Source of the DNA: Clostridia bacterium
GTDB lineage: Bacteria; Bacillota; Clostridia; Christensenellales; UBA1242
Direction of reading: 5' to 3'
Length of the DNA stretch: 38,987 bases
Assembly (NCBI GenBank): GCA_028694075.1
Contig: JAQUUD010000002.1
Coordinates: 1 to 38,987, forward strand
The notes beneath the pieces were generated by a model. That model was not told the DNA's origin. It worked only from the letters and a program-made list of their open reading frames with translations, and did no database searches. A program made the translations under genes and the position numbers. Positions 36,978-38,987 of the stretch are shown here, piece by piece (position 1 is the stretch's first letter; each line of letters begins with the position of its first letter).

Positions 36978-38987
36978 TTATTCAGGGTGCTTGCGGTGAA
37001 CAATGTTTTTTACAAATTCGCTTATGAAAAATACTAATATTGATAAACCAACAATAATTATCCATTGCACAAAACTAAGGCTTATAAGCCTTAAATATGT
37101 GTGAAGCGGAGTTAAGGCGATGACTAAAATAATTGTCAATCCCGTGAGCAATGAAAATACTGCCCATTTGTTTTTAAATAAGTGATTTTTAAACGGATTT
37201 CTTTTTGTACGAATTGATAAAAAGTAAAAGAACTGCACAATATTTAATGAATAGAACGCCATAGACATTGCAATAGCATCACTGTTGAAAGTAAATTTGC
37301 CTATTAAAAAGCATACTAAAACAATGATACTTTGCACCAATCCCATTATAACAATCATTTTGCCAACGCCATTTGAAAATAAGTTTGATTTTGCTTTTCT
37401 CGGCTTTGTATTCATCATATTTTGCTCAGCAGGTTCTAAGCCTAATGCAATCGCTGGGAAAGTGTCAGTTATTAAATTTACGAATAAAAGTTGCACAGGA
37501 AGCAAAAATATTGTTTCTGGAAAGAATAGTGTTGCAACAAATATTGCTGTGATTTCTGCCAAATTTGCTGAAAATAAAAAGTGTACTGTTTTTTGAATGT
37601 TGGTATAAATTTTTCTGCCTTCTTCAACAGCAATAACAATGGTTGCAAAATTGTCATCTGTTATAATAAGGTCAGCAACTTCTTTGGTTACATCAGTGCC
37701 GGTTATGCCCATTCCCACACCAATATCGGCTTTTTTAATGCTTGGGGCATCGTTTACGCCATCGCCAGTCATCGCAACAATTTTTCCCTTACGCTTAAAG
37801 CCATCAACAATTCTCACTTTGTTTTCTGGGCTTACGCGAGCATAAACTGAAACCGTATCAATTATTTTATCAAAATCTGTATCATTCAATTTATCAATTT
37901 CAGCGCCAGTGATAACTTCTTTTTCGTTATCTATTATTCCGATTTGTTTTGCAATGGCAACGGCAGTATGCTTGTGGTCGCCTGTTATCATAATCGTTCT
38001 TATGCCGGCAGTTTTACATTTTGAAACTGCAAGGAACGCCTCTTTTCTTGGTGGGTCAATCATTCCTGCCATTCCAATAAAGACAAGATTGTCTTCCAGT
38101 GTCATTTCAGGTTTATATTCCACTATTTTTTTATAAGCGAAGCCAAGCACACGCAGAGCATCACTGCCCATTGTTTTATTTGCCTTAATGATTTTATTTT
38201 TTTGAATTTCAGTAAGTTCAAGTTCATCACCATTAATTCTCACATGTGTGCATTTTTTTAAAACTTCATCAACCGCACCTTTTGTAAAAACAATAAAATC
38301 ATTTTTATCGTTAAAATGCACGGTTGTCATAAGTTTGCGGACAGAATCAAATGGTATCTCGCCAATTCTTTCAAATTGCTGGTCTAAGGCTTGTTTTTCA
38401 AGTTGATGCTTGCTTGAATATTCGCAAAGAGCGGTTTCTGTTGGGTCGCCCACATAAACGCCGTGGCTTTTTTTGCTGTCATTGCAAAGGCACATTGCTT
38501 TGTTAAGCAAGACAAATTCTTCAATTACGAGATTGTTCTTTGCTTTTAAATCTAATTCATTATTATAATAAAGTGCTTGTAAAGTCATTATATTTTGAGT
38601 TATTGTTCCTGTTTTATCAGAACATATAATTTCGCAACTGCCTAATGTTTCAACTGCGTGAAGTCGTTTCACGATTGCTTTGCGTTTTGCAAGTCGTGCA
38701 ATTCCAAGACTCATTATAATGGTAATAACTGCCGGCAAACTTTCTGGAATCGCAGCCACGGCAATTGCAACTGCTGTTAAAAAGGCTTCTAACGGACTGT
38801 TTGGGCTAGCAAGCAATTCAATAACAAATGTAATTGCGCAAATAATTAGCACAATAAATGTTATAACTTTGCCAACTTGTTTTATTCCTTTCTGCAAAGG
38901 AGTTTCATCTTTTTTTGTTGTTTCCAAAAGTTTTGCAATTTTCCCAATTTCGGTGTTTTTGCCGGTTGCGATCACAACCGCAATGCC
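36978..38987 (-). CDS. P-type calcium-transporting ATPase (5' end outside window)
   Basis: The C-terminal 669 residues of a P2A-type cation ATPase (PacL/LMCA1/SERCA-like) that pumps Ca2+ out of the cytoplasm. The frame is open to the window edge; the first visible residues, GIAVVIATGKNTEIGKIA, are an internal conserved segment of the actuator-to-M3 region, so the true start lies beyond. In order: M4 with the ion-site motif AIPESLPAV, the phosphorylation site CSDKTGTITQN, the nucleotide-binding KGAVDEVL, the hinge TGDGVNDAPSIKKADIG, and M5-M6 with NLAEITAIF and NLITDTFPAIALGLEP, then four C-terminal spans. The M4 and M6 residues fit calcium better than Na/K or H+, though Mn2+ cannot be excluded. 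Confidence 0.9.
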   Translation of the reverse strand, partial: GIAVVIATGKNTEIGKIAKLLETTKKDETPLQKGIKQVGKVITFIVLIICAITFVIELLASPNSPLEAFLTAVAIAVAAIPESLPAVITIIMSLGIARLAKRKAIVKRLHAVETLGSCEIICSDKTGTITQNIMTLQALYYNNELDLKAKNNLVIEEFVLLNKAMCLCNDSKKSHGVYVGDPTETALCEYSSKHQLEKQALDQQFERIGEIPFDSVRKLMTTVHFNDKNDFIVFTKGAVDEVLKKCTHVRINGDELELTEIQKNKIIKANKTMGSDALRVLGFAYKKIVEYKPEMTLEDNLVFIGMAGMIDPPRKEAFLAVSKCKTAGIRTIMITGDHKHTAVAIAKQIGIIDNEKEVITGAEIDKLNDTDFDKIIDTVSVYARVSPENKVRIVDGFKRKGKIVAMTGDGVNDAPSIKKADIGVGMGITGTDVTKEVADLIITDDNFATIVIAVEEGRKIYTNIQKTVHFLFSANLAEITAIFVATLFFPETIFLLPVQLLFVNLITDTFPAIALGLEPAEQNMMNTKPRKAKSNLFSNGVGKMIVIMGLVQSIIVLVCFLIGKFTFNSDAIAMSMAFYSLNIVQFFYFLSIRTKRNPFKNHLFKNKWAVFSLLTGLTIILVIALTPLHTYLRLISLSFVQWIIIVGLSILVFFISEFVKNIVHRKHPE

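Overview
The window is strongly AT-rich. It looks like a chromosomal segment of an uncultured, low-GC, Firmicutes-related bacterium, most likely a Clostridia-like lineage with a compact genome. Pointers are SepF, a Spo0A-type DNA-binding domain, an lspA-rluD pair, the tig-clpP-clpX block, a YkpA/YbiT-like ABC-F protein and strong Shine-Dalgarno sites. TGA is used as a stop (for example at 2529 and 23409), so the code is standard and not the Mycoplasma one.

Layout. 1-3060: the 3' part of rpoD, a zinc-ribbon coiled-coil protein, a small hypothetical gene, then a 131-bp perfect direct repeat that places a copy of the same promoter and ribosome-binding site in front of an unrelated two-gene unit. 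3200-6730: a 23S-5S rRNA operon with its own promoter, a matching pre-23S processing stem and a terminator, but no 16S gene. 6740-7764: an 18-nt inverted copy of part of the 5S gene, a long hairpin, and a possibly leaderless alpha/beta hydrolase gene. 7836-11393: a divergent pair, an ABC-F ATPase (minus strand, leader with a 10-codon uORF and alternative hairpins) and glutaminyl-tRNA synthetase. 11572-14068: a YhhN-like membrane protein, a receiver-less Spo0A C-terminal-domain protein, and a convergent single-pass membrane protein with a SPOR-like region. 14161-18794: groES-groEL, then sepF, lspA and rluD (division, lipoprotein maturation, ribosome modification). 19014-23411: two small membrane proteins, then trigger factor, clpP and clpX. 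23794-36836: one transcription unit holding a 4288-residue membrane-anchored, beta-rich giant surface protein. 36978-end: the 3' part of a Ca2+-type P-type ATPase, convergent with the giant gene.

How it fits together. Most genes are housekeeping: transcription, translation, protein folding and quality control, division and envelope. The unusual parts are the giant surface protein, the stand-alone Spo0A DNA-binding domain, the unlinked 23S-5S operon and the promoter-duplicating insertion. The 23S gene also carries 2057A, 2058G, 2609C and 2611U (E. coli numbering), bases linked to macrolide, lincosamide and ketolide resistance. Together with the ABC-F gene and its attenuator-like leader this suggests intrinsic tolerance to ribosome-targeting drugs, which is an inference.
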